A stretch of 20,283 nt of DNA from Actinomycetota bacterium (lineage in GTDB: Bacteria > Actinomycetota > Acidimicrobiia > Acidimicrobiales > JAHWLA01), in NCBI GenBank assembly GCA_019347595.1, contig JAHWLA010000016.1, positions 1-20,283 of the forward strand. The letters run 5' to 3'. Below are positions 20,004 to 20,283 of this stretch, piece by piece. Made by a program: the position numbers and the translations under genes. The notes below the pieces were generated by a model. The model did no database searches. It worked only from the letters and a program-made list of their open reading frames with translations, and was not told where the DNA came from. The number at the start of each line of letters is the position of its first letter. Position 1 is the stretch's first letter.

Positions 20004-20283
20004 CTATTGCAGAAGTATCGGCTCGTCGTCGCCTGCCGCTTCGCCCAAGGGCACGTCGTCGCCCAGTTCGCCGAGCCCCACCTGGCGGCGGATGCGCTCG
20101 TTGATCTCCACCATGATCTCGGGGTTGTCGGTCAGGAACTGCTTGGCGTTCTCACGCCCCTGCCCGAGCTGTTCGCCTTCATAGGTGTACCAGGCGCCCG
20201 ACTTCTTCACGAGGCCCACGTCGACGCCCACGTCGATGAGCGACCCCTCACGGCTGATGCCCTTGCCGTACATGATGTCGAAC
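20004..20283 (-). CDS. recA: Recombinase RecA, C-terminal part, cut by the window edge
   Basis: The last 92 residues of RecA, the strand-exchange protein that also triggers LexA self-cleavage. The visible part begins FDIMYGKGISREGSLIDVGV and continues KSGAWYTYEGEQLGQGRENAKQFL, both strong RecA landmarks just before the C-terminal domain, then ends in an acidic tail (GDDVPLGEAAGDDEPILLQ). The rest, including the Walker motifs and L1/L2 loops, lies beyond base 20283. The acidic tail is normal for RecA and tunes DNA binding. The promoter and any LexA box lie outside the window. Downstream comes spoVS after 174 bp, not recX, so if recX exists it is elsewhere. Confidence 0.98.
   Translation of the reverse strand, partial: FDIMYGKGISREGSLIDVGVDVGLVKKSGAWYTYEGEQLGQGRENAKQFLTDNPEIMVEINERIRRQVGLGELGDDVPLGEAAGDDEPILLQ

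Noticed and set aside
1..20283. CRISPR array, tRNA or rRNA genes, prophage or defence island
   Set aside because: No regularly spaced direct repeats, no tRNA-like cloverleaf or rRNA sequence noticed, and nearly all space is taken by housekeeping genes.

Overview
The window reads as the chromosome of a very GC-rich actinobacterium. Third codon positions are dominated by G and C, which is why long spurious frames lie opposite most genes. GTG starts and 4-bp stop/start overlaps are common. Several genes carry a TANNNT -10 element 6-7 bases before the start codon, as expected for leaderless mRNAs. The order recA ... miaB, miaA, dapF, hflX ... lexA, LysM gene, nrdR resembles the Mycobacterium tuberculosis region from nrdR (Rv2718c) to recA (Rv2737c). 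The spoVS gene beside recA and an E. coli-type dapD point away from mycobacteria, toward a deeper actinobacterial lineage such as Acidimicrobiia; that assignment is an inference from memory, not a search.

Left part (1-5.4 kb): the start of a Y-family polymerase gene (dinB, minus, cut by the edge) follows a NUDIX hydrolase gene. Then come a YbaK-type deacylase and a small two-helix membrane protein on plus, a LmbE/PIG-L deacetylase on minus, a decayed membrane-protein remnant, a threonine aldolase on minus, an inositol-phosphatase-type gene on plus and an SDR oxidoreductase on minus. The genes are tightly packed, with convergent overlaps of 21 and 26 bp and divergent gaps of 23 and 28 bp.

Middle part (5.4-11.3 kb): a phosphofructokinase with the residues of PPi-using enzymes on minus, a secreted coiled-coil/RlpA-like protein on plus, and then the SOS core. 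nrdR and a membrane LysM protein run on minus, divergent from lexA. The 285-bp lexA/LysM spacer holds four LexA-box sequences, one overlapping a good lexA -35 element and one at the predicted transcription start. A membrane-anchored subtilase and osmC follow on plus.

Right part (11.3-20.3 kb): a minus-strand run, in transcription order recA (3' part), spoVS, miaB, an alpha/beta hydrolase, miaA, dapF, hflX, dapC, dapD and dapE. It joins tRNA A37 modification (MiaA makes i6A, MiaB adds the methylthio group) with most of the succinylase branch of diaminopimelate/lysine synthesis (DapD, DapC, DapE, DapF). hflX lies between dapF and dapC with 4-bp overlaps on both sides.

I see no convincing new defence, mobile or RNA system. 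The signals most worth a second look are very long perfect hairpins just downstream of stop codons (2671-2720 and 17303-17356 share a conserved base with a compensatory change), the SOS operator cluster, divergent leaderless -10 elements sharing two bases at 3763-3772, a probable CTG start at 18070, the PPi-type phosphofructokinase, and spoVS with a long inverted repeat where recX often sits.
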